64,000 nucleotides of DNA, from assembly GCA_027924585.1 (NCBI GenBank), contig BSBM01000190.1, positions 2,790,001-2,854,000 of the forward strand, read 5' to 3'. The position numbers and the translations under genes were made by a program. Below, piece after piece: positions 1 to 11,752 of this stretch. Numbering within the stretch: the stretch's first letter is position 1; each line of letters opens with the position of its first letter. This DNA comes from Larix kaempferi. Its lineage: Eukaryota; Streptophyta; Pinopsida; Pinales; Pinaceae. Under the pieces are notes generated by a model. The model did no database searches and was not told the origin of the DNA. It saw only the letters and a list, made by a program, of their open reading frames with translations.

Positions 1-2104
1 TAATGCTATTGTTCCATCTCTGGAACTAGGGTTTTGCTCAGTGAAGGCCATGCCAATATTGCTCAAGGGGGTCATTTATGGTCCAAAGGCTCCCAAGCGT
101 GTGTGGCCATCATGAGCACATCCAAAATGGCCATGTGCACATGTGGGAGCTCACTAAACCAAACTCTATTCGTCAGTTTAGGTTCCATGCCCCTGGATCA
201 ATTCGTCAAAGTGTCCTTGAATGGCCATAGGGTGCTTGAAACAAATTCCCATGGCACCAAAACCATGACTCTGATCGTGAAGCCGTCAATTCCAGTGGAT
301 TTGGCACATCAGATTCTAGTTGGGGGACCCCTTCACACAGTGCCTCAAAAGCTCCGAAATGGTGTTATTGTTCCATGTCCAGAACTAGGGTTTTTCTCAG
401 TGAATGCCATGTCAATCTTGCTCAAGGGAGTCATTTATGATCCAAAGGCTCTTGGGCGTGCATGGCCATCGTGAACATGTCCACAATTTCCATGTACATG
501 GGTGGGAGTTGACGGAACCAAACACCTCTCATTGTTTTGGGTTTCTTTCCCCGAGAGCAATTCCTTAAAGTGTCCTTGAGTGGCCACAAGGTGCCTGACA
601 AAAATTGTCGTAGCACAAAAATCGTGACTCCAATCGTGAATTCATCAATTCCAGTGGATTCGGGACGTCGGTTTCTAGTTGGGGGACCCCTCACACCATG
701 CGTCCAATGCATGGAAATGGTGCTATTGTGCCATCTACGGAACTAGGGTTTTGCTTAGTGAAGGCCATTCCAATTTTGCTCAAGGGGGTTAATTCTCATC
801 CGAAAGATCCCAAGCATGTGTGGCCATTGTGAACACGTCCACAATGGCCATGTGCACATGTGGGATCTGACGAAACCAAACTCCGCTTGCCGGTTTGGGT
901 TCCTTACCCCTGAGCAATTCCTCAAAGTGTCCATGAATGGCCACGGAGTTCCTAAAAATAATGCTTGTAGCACCAAAACCATGACTCTGATCGCAAATCC
1001 ATTGATTCCGGTGTATTCGGGACGCCGGGTTCTAGCCAGGGGACCCCTTACACCGTATCTCCAACGCATAGAAATGGTGCTACTATGGCATCTTCGGAAC
1101 TAGGGTTTTGCTCAGTGAAGGCCATTCCAATTTTTCTTAACGGGGTCAATTCTCATCCGAAGGCTCCCAGGAATGCGTGGCTATCGTGAACACATCAACA
1201 ATGGCCATGTGCACATTTTTGAGCCGATGGAACCAAACTCTACTCGTTGGTTTGGGTTCTGTGCCCCCGTAGCAATTCCTCAAAGTGTCCCTGAATGGCC
1301 ATGGGGAGCGTGACAAAAATTCCTGTAGCACCAAAATCATGACTAGGATTGTGAATCTGTCAATTTCGATGGATTTGGGATGCTAGGTTCTAGCTAGGAG
1401 ACCCTCATACCATTCCTCCAATGCCCAGAAATAGTGCTATTGTGCCATCTACGGAACTATGGTTTTGCTCAGTGAAGGCCATTCCAATTTTTCTCAAGGG
1501 GGTCAATTCTAATCCAAAGGCTCCTGGGCGTGCATTGCTATCATGAACACATCCACAATGGCCATGTGCACGTGTGGGAGCTGACGAAACCAAACTTCAC
1601 TCGCTGGTTTGGGTTCTGTGCCCCCGGAGCAATTCCTCAAAGTGTCCCTCAATTGCCACAGGGTGCCTGAAAAAACTCCCGTAGCACCAAAATCGTGACT
1701 TTGATCGCGAAGCCATCAATTTCGTTGGATTCAGAACATCGGGTTCTAGCTAGGGACCCCTCATACTGTGCCTCCAATGCCCAAAAATGGTGCTATTGTG
1801 CCATCTCGAGAACTAGGGCTTTGCTTAAAGAAGGCCATTCATATTTTTCTCAAGGGGGTCAATTCTCATTTGAAGGCTCCCGGGCGTGCATGGCCATTGC
1901 GAACACATCCACAATGGCCATGTGCACATGTGGGAGATGACAGAACCAAACTTTTCCCACTGGTTTGGGTTCCGTGGCACCAGAGCAATTCCTCAAAAGT
2001 GTCTCTGAATGGCCACAGGGTGTCAGACAAAAATTCCCATAGCACCAAAATTGTGACTCCGATCACGAAGCCATCAATTGTGGTTGATTCGGGACGCCGA
2101 GTTC
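1..2104. repeat. 358-bp tandem repeat array, segment 1
   Basis: About six diverged units stand head to tail. The landmark GGTTCTAG (or a variant) recurs at 312, 671, 1028, 1386, 1742 and 2100, giving spacings of 356-359 bp. Each unit also carries a GGGTTTTGCTCAGTGAAGGCC-like segment and an imperfect inverted repeat built around ATGGCCA. Copies differ by many substitutions and small indels, so the array is old. Short open frames occur because 357 is a multiple of three, but no frame is kept through the array, so I treat it as noncoding. It is interrupted at 2105 by LTR-A and resumes at 12434. Confidence 0.9.
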
Positions 2105-2812
2105 TATTAGGATATTCCTATACTCCACCCTAGTCCCACAAGTATTTTGATCATTTACATTTTCAGTCATGCATGCACTTTTAGGGTTTGCATGCATTCT
2201 AGGGTTTGCATGCATCCCAGTCATCAGTCCAGCAACTAGCGCTCAGTTAGCCAGCCCCCAGAAGCTTCTCACTATTCAGTTTTATCCCTACAGTTGCTTA
2301 ATGCGCCCTTCTTCCTTTATTTTAGGAAGCAACTCGCCCTTCTTCACCTACCAATCCAGTTGTCTTCAATTTATACTTAGTTACACTGAGTTACACTGAG
2401 TTACACTCAGTTACACCTACCAGACTCAGTTTGACTGATGGTTGGCAGTTACTTGAGCATTAATGACTCCACTGATGATGATGAAGACTTCCAGTTGTGC
2501 TCCGATGACCATGAGGACACCTAGTTGTGCTCCGATGACACTTTATTGATCTTATGATCACTTTGAGAGGCTAATTCGAATTGCCACCTTAGGCATTCGA
2601 ATCCTCTCTACCATTGTACTATTTATTTGTCCATATTGTGATTAATTAATTAGTGTGTGTGAAGTATTTTTGCTTCTATCCGATTTCTACTGTATTATTA
2701 TTCTATTGCTCATTATACTGCATTCACCACTCTTCTTCTATTTTCCTGCTTAATCATAATTACTCTTGTGAGGTATACATCATCTCTTAGATCTGCTGTG
2801 AGGATTTTCACA
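2105..2812 (+). repeat. 5' LTR of LTR-A
   Basis: This 708-bp LTR begins TATTAGGATATTCC, where the 3' copy begins TGTTAGGATATTCC, so the canonical TG has mutated to TA. It ends GAGGATTTTCACA. It is 27 bp longer than the 3' copy, partly because of an extra GGGTTTGCATGCAT-type duplication near 2180-2215. It contains GTTACACT(C/G)A tandem motifs near 2380-2415. Confidence 0.88.
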
Positions 2813-2824
2813 TGGTATCAGAGC
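2813..2824 (+). promoter_or_regulatory. Primer-binding site of LTR-A (tRNA-iMet)
   Basis: TGGTATCAGAGC follows the LTR terminal CA with no spacer. This is the standard plant copia primer-binding site, complementary to the 3' end of initiator tRNA-Met. Confidence 0.92.
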
Positions 2825-2967
2825 ATGTTGAGAGTATTGTTTATTTCCATTCTTGAGAGTTTTTTTCAGGTTATTACCAAGATTTCGAGTGCAGTAGTTG
2901 CAGCATCTTTGCAGTAGTTGCAGTTGCATATATTCTCTATTGTTTTTGCAGGTCTTCTTTAGCTTCA

Positions 2968-3510
2968 ATGTATGATTTAGAAGGAATCCCTCCTCTTTCT
3001 CTATTCAACTATGATGAATGGAAACTGAATATGATAGCATATTTAAAGAGCCGTGATCTCTTTGATTGTTATTTTGAAAGAGAGTTTGAATCCTCTGAAT
3101 ACAATATTGACTGGTTGAATAAAGGCGACATGCACCTTGGAAGAATGATGCTTACTATGCCTAAGTACATATTGTACCCTTTCATTATTGATATTGAAAC
3201 TCCAAAAGAGCTATGGGCTCACCTGGATAAAATATTCGACAAACAGAATGAAGGATTTGGTCCAAACCCATTCGAAAGCAAGCAAAGTGATGCATTCGCT
3301 CCCCTTGATGGTCTCTCAGATCATGAACCGGTATCATCTAATGTTGAAGTTGTTGACAAAGAACTTGTAGATTCTCCACTCATGCTCCAACTTTATTCTC
3401 TTTCTGTGCCAGCGCACACTCTAGATATTGCAAAAGGTCCTAAATCCTCTCTTGCACCAGAGTCTGTTTGTTTGCATCATGATCACATAATTATTTTGGA
3501 GGTAAAATAA
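2968..3510 (+). pseudogene. Copia-type gag remnant in LTR-A
   Basis: This frame of 180 codons starts about 140 bp after the primer-binding site. Its N-terminal half has the look of the copia gag (UBN2-type) domain: a Y-D-E-W-K-L-N-M core near residues 14-21, a W-L-N-K-G-D segment near 49-54, and a P-K-E-L-W-A-H-L-D-K motif near 80-89. After about residue 110 the similarity fades and no CCHC knuckle appears. A full copia gag is usually longer and is followed by protease, integrase and RT; none is here. It is either a truncated structural protein or a leftover from a larger parent. I am fairly sure of the family and unsure whether it was ever functional in this short form. Confidence 0.65.
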
Positions 3511-3611
3511 TCTATTGGAGGTAATGGATTCGCTCCTCTCAAGCAATCATCTCTTATTTACTACTATATGATCATTAGCACATGCTTTCAGAAGGTTATT
3601 GAAGAATATGG

Positions 3612-3734
3612 CCATTGCCACCCGCTTGAGATAATTTCTCATGCATACATTGGTTTTGATCTCACCTCTTATGGTTCAAAGGAGATCTCAAGAAACCATT
3701 GCCATTCACTTGGGATAATTTCTCATGCATATGA
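3612..3734 (+). repeat. 84-bp tandem duplication in LTR-A interior (second unit split)
   Basis: Unit 1 is 3612-3695. Unit 2 starts at 3696 with the same CCATTGCCA, is cut at 3734 by LTR-B, and resumes at 11239-11283; 39 bp plus 45 bp equals exactly 84 bp. The shared text includes TTTTGATCTCACC and GGTTCAAAGGAGATCTCAAG. Weaker copies continue at 11343-11420. The split repeat independently confirms the LTR-B insertion point. Confidence 0.85.
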
Positions 3735-6501
3735 TGTTGGAAATATGGAATATGGTTTTCATTGATGTCAAAAGGAGTTCAGTGATGACAAAGGAATAAC
3801 CAAGGACATGATGGCAAGAGTGAACTCAATGAAAGTCAAAGGATGACATGTATGATGATGTGGCATGGTTGGTAGTGATGACATGGCATGTATGGTGATG
3901 TGGCATGTGTGATGAGGCCGGAAAAACACATGATGGTGTTATGGAGTTTCCAGGAAGTCGTTATAGCAATCTGACATCATTTTGGAAAAATATGGCAATT
4001 TGGTGAAAAACAAGAAAACGACTAAGTATTGGAAATTTAGTAAAACCATCTTAAGGAAATACACGCCATAATTTATAGGAGAATATAAATTCCCGCACCA
4101 TAGGGGGGTATTGTAGATTGTTGTTTTTCCTACCTGACCATGTCTTCATTTTTTCCAGAACATGCTTGAGGGAGAAGTTATGGACCTGCCAAAACAGGGG
4201 TTTAGCAAGCAAAAATGAATAAATCACCTCAGAAAGAGGCCTGCCCTAATTTTTGGGTTAGAGTGAATTCCCGCAGCACATGGGGGTCTTGTAGTATGTT
4301 TGATTGTCTATCTAACCATGGCCTTAGTTGTCCTTGAACATATCTGGAGACAAAGTTATGGATCTACCAAAAGGGGTCTGAGAATAAGTTTTGGAGGAAG
4401 TCGTAAAATTGACTAAGTGTAAAATTCACAAGGTTGAAAAGGCATTTTAAAATGCCTTCCCGAGCCTTTCTAAGTGATGATAAATTCATCAGAAAGTATA
4501 GAACATGTTCATTGATGAACTGGCTATCCAACCAAGGAGACAGTTTTCCTATGGGTGTTCACACGTGTGAAATATGAGTCTGCCAAAATGTCTCCTGGCA
4601 CAGTAATGACTAGGGTTTGAAAATTTTGTCTAAGTGTTGAAATTAAACAAGTTGGAAGAATATTTTCAAATGTCTGCCAAAGAGTGTGTGTGTGTCAATA
4701 AAATCCAAAGATGGCATGATCATGTTCTTTGATGAACTGGCTACTCAGCCATGAGATCAGATCCTCTCCTAGTGTTCACGCATGCAAGTTATTAACCTGC
4801 CAAAGCCAAGAAAAATGTTGAGTTTGCATGTTGTTAAGAATAACAATATAAAGAATTAAGTGATATGTTATAAAACATATGAAGTGATCGATGGTTTAGA
4901 ATCCCTTGCTAAGTTTCACAACTATGAAGTCAACGAAGTTTTATGACAAGTAATGCTTTATTAAGTTGCATATTGTTAAGAATAAATATAAGAATTAAGT
5001 GATATGTTATAAAACATAAAGAGACACATCTTGTGAAAAGTCATGATGTTTTATAAAAGATAAGGACGTGATGTTAGTTAAATTCTTAATGAAGAGACAT
5101 GACCTTCAAATTTTGGAGAGGTTTTCTATATGTTAAACATATAATTAAAATATATGTTAAAGCACGTGAGAGTAAAGAAATATTTAACCTTTTTTTGGAG
5201 TAAAAAGTTAAATAAAAATGATATAAGAGATGTAAATTGAAAATTAAAAAAAGAGGAAAACTTGTTGGAAAGAAATAAAGAAATATTTAACATTTTGTTG
5301 AAGTAAAAAGTTAAATAAAAATATATAAGAGATGTAAATTGAAAATTAAAAAAGGGGAAAACGTGTTGCTGGAAATAAATAAGTATTTAACCTTTTTGTT
5401 GGAGTAAAAAGTTAAATAAAAAGATATAAGAGATAAAAATTGAAAATTAAAAAAAGGGGGGAAAACTTGTTGCTCAAAAGAAATAAAAAAATATTTAATC
5501 TTTTTGTTGGAGTAAAAGGTTAAATAAAAAGATATAATTAAAAAATGATTTTAAATGAAGAGTTGTGTTTTTAAAAGGGTCACATTGTTTTGAAGAGTTG
5601 TGTTATTTCCAAAAAATACACATGACTATTGGAGAGGTATATATATTGAGAAAACAAAGTCATTCGAAGAGTGTGTCTCTTTTGTGGATGGATAATGAAT
5701 ATTTTAAGAAGTAGGAAGATGGCTCTGTAGTCGAGTTTGTTGAAGAAGACATAAATAATGAAGATCCAGTATTAAAGAGGGTCTCTATGGTTAAATAATG
5801 ATGCTGATTTGAAGTAGTATAAAGATCAGAAAAACTGTGTCTGGGGAATGATGAAGATCTGAAGCAGAGCAAGAGTAAAGCAGAAGACAGAGACCAGCAA
5901 GAAACCAGTGAAGACTTTTGTAGCAACTACAGTAAGAAGAGGCAGAGACCAGGGAGTGCATAGTAAAGAAGAAGAAGAGAGCAGAATAAAAGACAAAGAC
6001 CAAAAAAGTAAAAAGACAGGGAAGATCCTTGTAGTAGCAAGGAAGAGACCAAGTCAAGATAGAAAGAGACATAAGTTGAAGAAGACTAGAGAAGTATTAA
6101 TAATATCAAGTAAGGGAGGTAGGGTGGTGCTAGGGCAGGCTACATGCTTGCAAGGGGGGTCTTGGCCTCCTTCTAGTAGTGACTGGAAAATTTGGGTATT
6201 GGTGTATCTTTGTCTGTAGGTGCAGGAAGAAACTAGGGTGTGGGTGCATCCTTCAGTGGTGGCTGAGAAAGTTGGGGATTGGTGTCTCCAGCAAGTTGTG
6301 GCTTGCAAAACTTATTGTAAACATAATTTTGCAATATAGAAAGTGTTGGTGGTTTACCCAATTGGGGTTCCGCGATAAATTCTGTGTTTTTTTGTATCTT
6401 GTTGATTCCATGTTTTGATTAAAGTTTAATAAGTGGTTAAAAGGTAAAAAGTTAACAATATTGATTCACCCCCCCTCTCAGTATTGACCAATATTCCATT
6501 A
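3735..6501 (+). repeat. 5' LTR of LTR-B
   Basis: It begins TGTTGGAAATATGG and ends ATATTCCATTA; the 3' copy ends ATATTCCATCA, so the terminal CA is mutated here. It contains a GTGTGTGTG run near 4687, a block of four ~100-bp AT-rich repeats (about 5165-5535), and a TATATATAT motif at 5638-5646 that could serve as a promoter element. The last part is purine-rich (AAGACAGAGACCAG repeats, 5880-6060). No conserved coding frame is visible in it. Confidence 0.92.
5165..5535 (+). repeat. ~100-bp AT-rich tandem repeat inside LTR-B 5' LTR
   Basis: About four units share AAATATTTAACC, a GGAGTAAAAAGTTAAATAAA segment, GATATAAGAGATG and a GAAAACTTGTTG tail. Spacing is roughly 90-110 bp with small indels. 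The block recurs in the 3' LTR at about 9900-10275, so it was part of the LTR when the element inserted. Confidence 0.8.
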
Positions 6502-6503
6502 AT

Positions 6504-6515
6504 TGGTATCAGAGC
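6504..6515 (+). promoter_or_regulatory. Primer-binding site of LTR-B (tRNA-iMet)
   Basis: TGGTATCAGAGC lies two bases after the LTR end. It is identical to the sites in LTR-A and Copia-D and supports a copia-type assignment. Confidence 0.92.
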
Positions 6516-6570
6516 AGGATTCTTCACTAACAGTTTAACCACTAGAAGGAAGATCCTATTAAAAACCACT

Positions 6571-8112
6571 ATGGACCAACAATAAGAGATTTACACAAAA
6601 AATGGATCTCCAATATTTGGAAAGGAAGAATACATATTTTGGAGCACAAAAATGAAAAGTTATTTGCAGTCATTAGGACTTGATGTATGGGATGCAGTGA
6701 TCTCTGATTATATCCCACTAAAGAGAATAAGGACTCCAGCTCAAAAGAAAGCCAAGAAAAACAATGCAAATGCAATGGAGGCCAATTTGGATGGAATACC
6801 TCAATCCATCAAAAAGAAGATTGGACCATGTGTTTCAACCAAGGAACTTTGGAATAAATTGGAAAAACTTTATTCAAATGAAGAGATAGCACAAACAAGC
6901 CTTGATATTTGTGAGTTTGATAGTGAAGACACAAATGAAGATGAAGAAAATATATTTATAGGAACAATAACTCAAACTTCTGAAGATGCTTCAGATGAGG
7001 AAAGTGAGGTGAACCTAAAAGCAGAACTCATAAGTACCCTTGAAGAATTAAGAAAAAGCAAGAAGAAGAACAAGTCTTTGCAAGAAAAATTTTCAAATTA
7101 TCAAGAAGAGCAAACGTCAAATGAAGAGGAAGTCAAGACTCTCCAAGAAGAGTTGCACAATTCAAGACAACAAGTGTTGGCTAGCATGGAAGAAGCTGAG
7201 AGCTTGAAACAAGAAGTTGCTAACTTCAAAAAGGAAATAAAGAAGCTAGAAGGCCAGTAGATCATTAATTAAAAAATCAAAGAAGAAGTGCAAAAATCTA
7301 GAAGACTTGAAGAAGAAGTTACTTTGCTTAGAAAAAGGCTTAATGAAGAGTCTATTAAAACCAAGTTGGAAAATAGCTCAAAGACTTTGGATGACATTTT
7401 GAGTAGCCAAAGACCATCAAAAGATAAAGCTGGTTTAGGGTATGACAATGAAAGGAAGATTGAATGTTCCTCTTTCAAAAACCAAAGAAGAGATAATAGA
7501 AGTCATGTTGCTACACTAAAGAGTCCATCTATGAAGAAAGAAAGTCAGATGTCTTCTCCCTCCTCTCATAACAAAGACAGAACTAATGTGATGCCTAAAA
7601 GACCAATGACAAGTAGGGTCCATCAAATCTTTTTGGGCCAATGCTACACATGTCATAATTTTGGACATATGGCTAGAGAATGTAAGCTAAGGAAGAATTC
7701 TTCAATGAAAGTCCAAGAACAAAGGAAGGAATGGAAGAGGATGGAAGCCATGAATAAAAAAGCTCAAAGATTTCTAAAATCTGAAGGTAGTTTCTATGGA
7801 TATTGTCACTACTGTCACAAGTTTGACCACAAGGCTATTGATTTCAAAATCAAGAAAAAAGATCTAAGTAAGAAATTCAAGAAACAAACAAGGCCAGTAA
7901 GCAGGGTACCTTACGGAAAGATGTGGAGATGAAAAGAAGACTCCAAAAATGATGAGAAGCATAACAGTGTTGTAAATGAGAATGACATCCATTATGATGG
8001 AAAGCAAGATGAAAATATAAAAGAACACATCGATGGAGATGAATATATTGAAGAAGAAGTTAGTAATGGTGGTGGAGCTGAAGTAGAAATTCTTTTCGAA
8101 GAACTCTCATGA
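6571..8112 (+). pseudogene. Copia gag of LTR-B, disabled by in-frame stops
   Basis: A single reading frame runs from an ATG at 6571 to the TGA at 8110-8112 and is broken by stops at 6583, 7258, 7270 and 7930. The N-terminal part has the copia gag core (Y-I-F-W-S-T-K-M-K-S-Y-L near residues 23-34, then a T-K-E-L-W-N-K-L-E motif). The middle is strongly charged and coiled-coil-like (E/K/Q-rich, about 6990-7400). A good zinc knuckle, C-Y-T-C-x4-H-x4-C, lies at 7642-7683. A second copy at 7804-7845 has lost its last Cys (Phe instead). The tail is acidic. The long conserved frame shows that gag was maintained in the parent lineage although pol is absent. Confidence 0.85.
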
Positions 8113-8469
8113 CCTAGAAGAGAATCCCAAGATGAACATTAGAAGGGATCATAAACTCAGGGGGATTTTACATCAAAAATTGGAATTAATACTTAAAAAT
8201 ATCTTTAGTGAGAAAAGAAGAATGTTTTGAAGTTATCATCAAAACAAGAATAAGTGTAGAAGTGACAAATTGGAATCAACTACCACAAGTGGAATATGGA
8301 ATGTGTTTGCAAAGAGGAGAAGGAAAAGAAGGGAAATTGTCCATCAGGGAACAATTGGAAATTTTATGTTAGGTTGGTTACAGCAAAAAGGCATAATAAG
8401 TTATCCTTTGACATTGTTGTTAAAGGGGGAGAAGGTTTAGGGGTTGCCATCAATGCAAAAGGGGGAGAT
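8113..8469 (+). other. LTR-B 3' untranslated interior with polypurine tract
   Basis: No coding signal is visible in this 357-bp stretch. It ends in AAAAGGGGGAGAT (about 8457-8469), directly before the TG of the 3' LTR. This is the expected position and composition of the plus-strand primer. Confidence 0.75.
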
Positions 8470-11233
8470 TGTTGGCAATATGGAATATGGTTGTCATTGA
8501 TGTCAAAAGGAGTTCAGTGACGACAAAGGAATAACCAAGGACATGATGCCAAGAGTGAACTCAGTGAAAGTCAAAGGATGGCATGTACGATGATGTGGCA
8601 TGGTTGGTAGTGATGACATGGCATGTATGGTGATGTGGCATGTGTGATGAGGCCGAAAAAACACATGATGGTTTTATGGAGTTTCCAGGAAGTCAGTATA
8701 GCAATCTGACATCATTTTGGAAAAATATGGCAATTTGGTGAAAAACAAGAAAATGACTAAGTATTGGAAATTTAGTAAAAACCGTCTTAAGGAAATGCGC
8801 GCCATAATTTATAGGAGAATATAAACTCCCGCACCATAGGGGGGTATTGTAGATTTTTGTTTTTCCTACCTGACCATGTCTTCATTTTGTCCAAAATGTG
8901 CCTAAGGGAGAAGTTATGGACCTGCCAAAACAGGGGTTTAGCAAGCAAAAATGACTAAATCACCTCTGAAAGATTCCCGCCCTAATTTATGGGTTAGAGT
9001 GAATTCCCGTAGCACATGGGGGTCTTGTAGTATGTTTGATTGTCTATCTAACCATGGCCTTAGTTCTCCTTGAACATATCTGGAGACAAAGTTATGGATC
9101 TACCAAAAGGGGTCTGAGAATAAGTTTTGGAGGAAGTCCTAAAATTGACTAAGTGTAAAATTTACAAGGTTGAAAAGGCATTTTGAAATGCCCGCCCAAG
9201 CCTATCTGAGTGATGATAAATTCGTCAGAAATTATAGAACATGTTCATTGATGAACTGGCTATCCAACCAAGGAGACAGTTTTCCTATGGGTGTACACAC
9301 GTGTGAAATATGAGTCTGCCAAAATGCCTCCTGGCACAGTAATGACTAGGGTTTGACAATTTTGTCAAAGTGTTGAAATTAAACAAGTTGGAAGGATATT
9401 TTCAAATTCCTGCCAAAGAGTGTGTGTGTGTCAGTAAAATCGAATGGCATGATCATGTTCTTTGATGAACTGGCTACTCAGCCATGAGATCAGATCCTCT
9501 CATAGTGTTCATGCGTGCAAGTTATTAACCTGCCAAACACAAGAAAAATGTTGAGTTTGCATGTTAAGAATAATAATATAAAGAACTAAGTGATATGTTA
9601 TAAAAGATATGAAGTGATCAATGGTTTAGAATCCCTTGCTAAGTTTCACAACTATGAAGTCAATGAAGTTTTATGACAAGTAATGCTTTATTAAGTTGCA
9701 TATTGTTAAGAATAAATATAAGAATTAAGTGATATGTTATAAAACATAAAGAGACACATCTTGTGAAAATTCATGATGTTTTATAAAAGATAAGGACGTG
9801 ATGTTAGTTAAATTTTTAATGAAGAGACATGACCTTCAAATTTTTGAGAGGTTTTATATATGTTAAACATATAATTAAAATATATGTTAAAACACGTGAG
9901 AGTAAAGAAATATTTAACCTTTTTTTGGAGTAAAAAGTTAAATAAAAATGATATAAGAGATGTAAATTGAAAATTAAAAAAAGGGGAAAACTTGTTGGAA
10001 AGAAATAAAGAAATATTTAACCTTTTGTTGAAGTAAAAAGTTAAATAAAAATAAATAAGATATGTAAATTGAAAATTAAAAAAGGGGAAAACTTGTTGCT
10101 GGAAAGAAATAAGTATTTAACCTTTTTGTTGCAATAAAAAGTTAAATAAAAAGATATAAGAGATAAAAATTAAAAATTAAAAAAAAAGGGGAAAACTTGT
10201 TGCTCAAAAGAAATAAAGAAATATTTAACCTTTTTGTTGGAGTAAAAGGTTAAATAAAAAGATATAATTAAAAAGTGATTTTAAATGAAGAGTTGTGTTT
10301 TTAAAAGGGTCACATTGTTTTGAAGAGTTGTGTTATTTCCAAAGAATACACATAACTATTGGAGAGGTATATATATTGAGAAAACAAAGTCATTCGAAGA
10401 GTGTGTCTCTTTTGTGGTTGAATAATGAATATTTTAAGAAGCACGAAGATGGCTCTATAGTCGAGTTTGTTGAAGAAGACAGAAATAATGAAGATCCAGT
10501 ATTAAACAGGGTCTCTATGGTTAAATAATGATGTTGATATGAAGCAGTATAAATATCAGAAAAACTATGTCTGGGGAATGATAAAGATCTGGAGCAGAGC
10601 AAGAGTAAAGCAGAAGACAGAGACCAGCAAGAAACTAGTGAAGACTTTTGTAGCAGGTACAGTAAGAAGAGGCAGAGACCAGGGAGTGCACAATAAATAA
10701 GAAGAAGAGAGAAGAATAAAAGACATAGACCAGCAAATTAAAAAGACAGGGAAGATCCTTGTAGTAGCAAGGCAGAGACCAAGTCAAGATAGAAAGAGAC
10801 ATAAGTTGAAGAAGACCAAAGAAGTATTAATAATATCAAGCAAGGGAGGTAGATTGGTGCTAGGGTAGGCTACATGCCTGCAAGGGGGGTCTTGGCCTCC
10901 TTCCAGTAGTGACTCGAAAATCAGGGTACTGGTGTATCCTTGTCTGTAGGTGCAGGCAGAAACTAGGGTGTGGGTGTGTCCTTCAGTGGTGACTGAGAAA
11001 CTTGGGGATTCGTGTCTCCAGCAAGTTGTGGCTTGCAAAACTTATTGTAAACATAATTTTGCAATATAGAAAGTGTTGGTGGTTTTCCCAATTGGGGCTC
11101 CACGATAAATTCTGTGTTTTTTGGTATCTTGTTGATTCCATGTTTTGATTAAAGTTTAATAAGTGGTTAAAAGGTAAAAATTTAACAATATTGATTCACC
11201 CCCCCCCTCTCAGTATTGACCAATATTCCATCA
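8470..11233 (+). repeat. 3' LTR of LTR-B
   Basis: It begins TGTTGGCAATATGG, ends CCAATATTCCATCA and is followed by TATGA. It is collinear with 3735-6501, including the ~100-bp AT-rich repeats (about 9900-10275) and the TATATATAT motif near 10368. Confidence 0.92.
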
Positions 11234-11238
11234 TATGA

Positions 11239-11752
11239 TAGTTTTGATCTCACCCCTGCTGGTTCAAAGGAGATCTCAAGAAACTATTCTTCAAGTCTTA
11301 AATTTGATTTGGATTTCAAGCAATTATTATTTGATGGTTCTTTTTGACATAATCTCACCCATGATGGTTCGAAGGAGAAGACAAAAGACTATCTGCATAT
11401 TCATGATTTTGATCCTACCTTAGCTGATTCGAATCACAGGTTCAAGGATCATCCTGATACTTTTGGATTTGTTCTCATCACATTCGATCTGAAGAGAAAG
11501 TACAAGCACATGTTTTTTGAGCATGATCCACTTCTTCCCAAGAAGAAGATACCTCCAAACATATGACCAAGCATCACACCTACTTGAGTTTGGAGCATTT
11601 ATTTTTGGTGTGTGCCTTACAGTCTGTTTTTGAGGAGGGGGTATGTTTCCGATGAAATTTTTCCACCTCCTTGGTTTATTGATTGTTATTATTCATTGTA
11701 TTGGGTGACCTTTGGTCTTAGTTACCAGGGCCCATGATGGATTAATGGGGGG
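11239..11752 (+). other. LTR-A interior, right part, with polypurine tract
   Basis: It completes the second 84-bp unit (to 11283), then carries two weaker copies of the same motif (a CTCACCCATGATGGTTC form near 11355 and a CCTACCTTAGCTGATTC form near 11415). There is no recognisable coding domain. A GAGGAGGGGG run is at about 11632. The segment ends in ATTAATGGGGGG (11741-11752) immediately before TGTTAGGA of the 3' LTR, which fits a polypurine tract. Confidence 0.75.

Larger units (their letters stand above)
3735..11233 (+). mobile_element. LTR-B: gag-only copia-type element with giant LTRs, nested in LTR-A
   Basis: The LTRs are 3735-6501 (2,767 bp) and 8470-11233 (2,764 bp). The target duplication TATGA is perfect (3730-3734 and 11234-11238). 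The interior is only 1,968 bp and holds a tRNA-iMet primer-binding site, one disabled gag frame and a polypurine tract. No pol domain can be found in any frame. LTRs longer than the interior and the absence of pol make this a LARD-like non-autonomous element that kept gag. By eye the two LTRs differ by scattered substitutions and very small indels. Confidence 0.93.

Noticed and set aside
34-2133. Multiple frames of 60-146 codons in the 358-bp array
   Set aside because: They shift frame between units and follow the repeat period. No unit is open throughout and no domain is recognisable.
5660-6418. Short frames on both strands near the end of the LTR-B LTRs
   Set aside because: The frames differ in length and stops between the two LTR copies, and the region is purine-rich low-complexity sequence.
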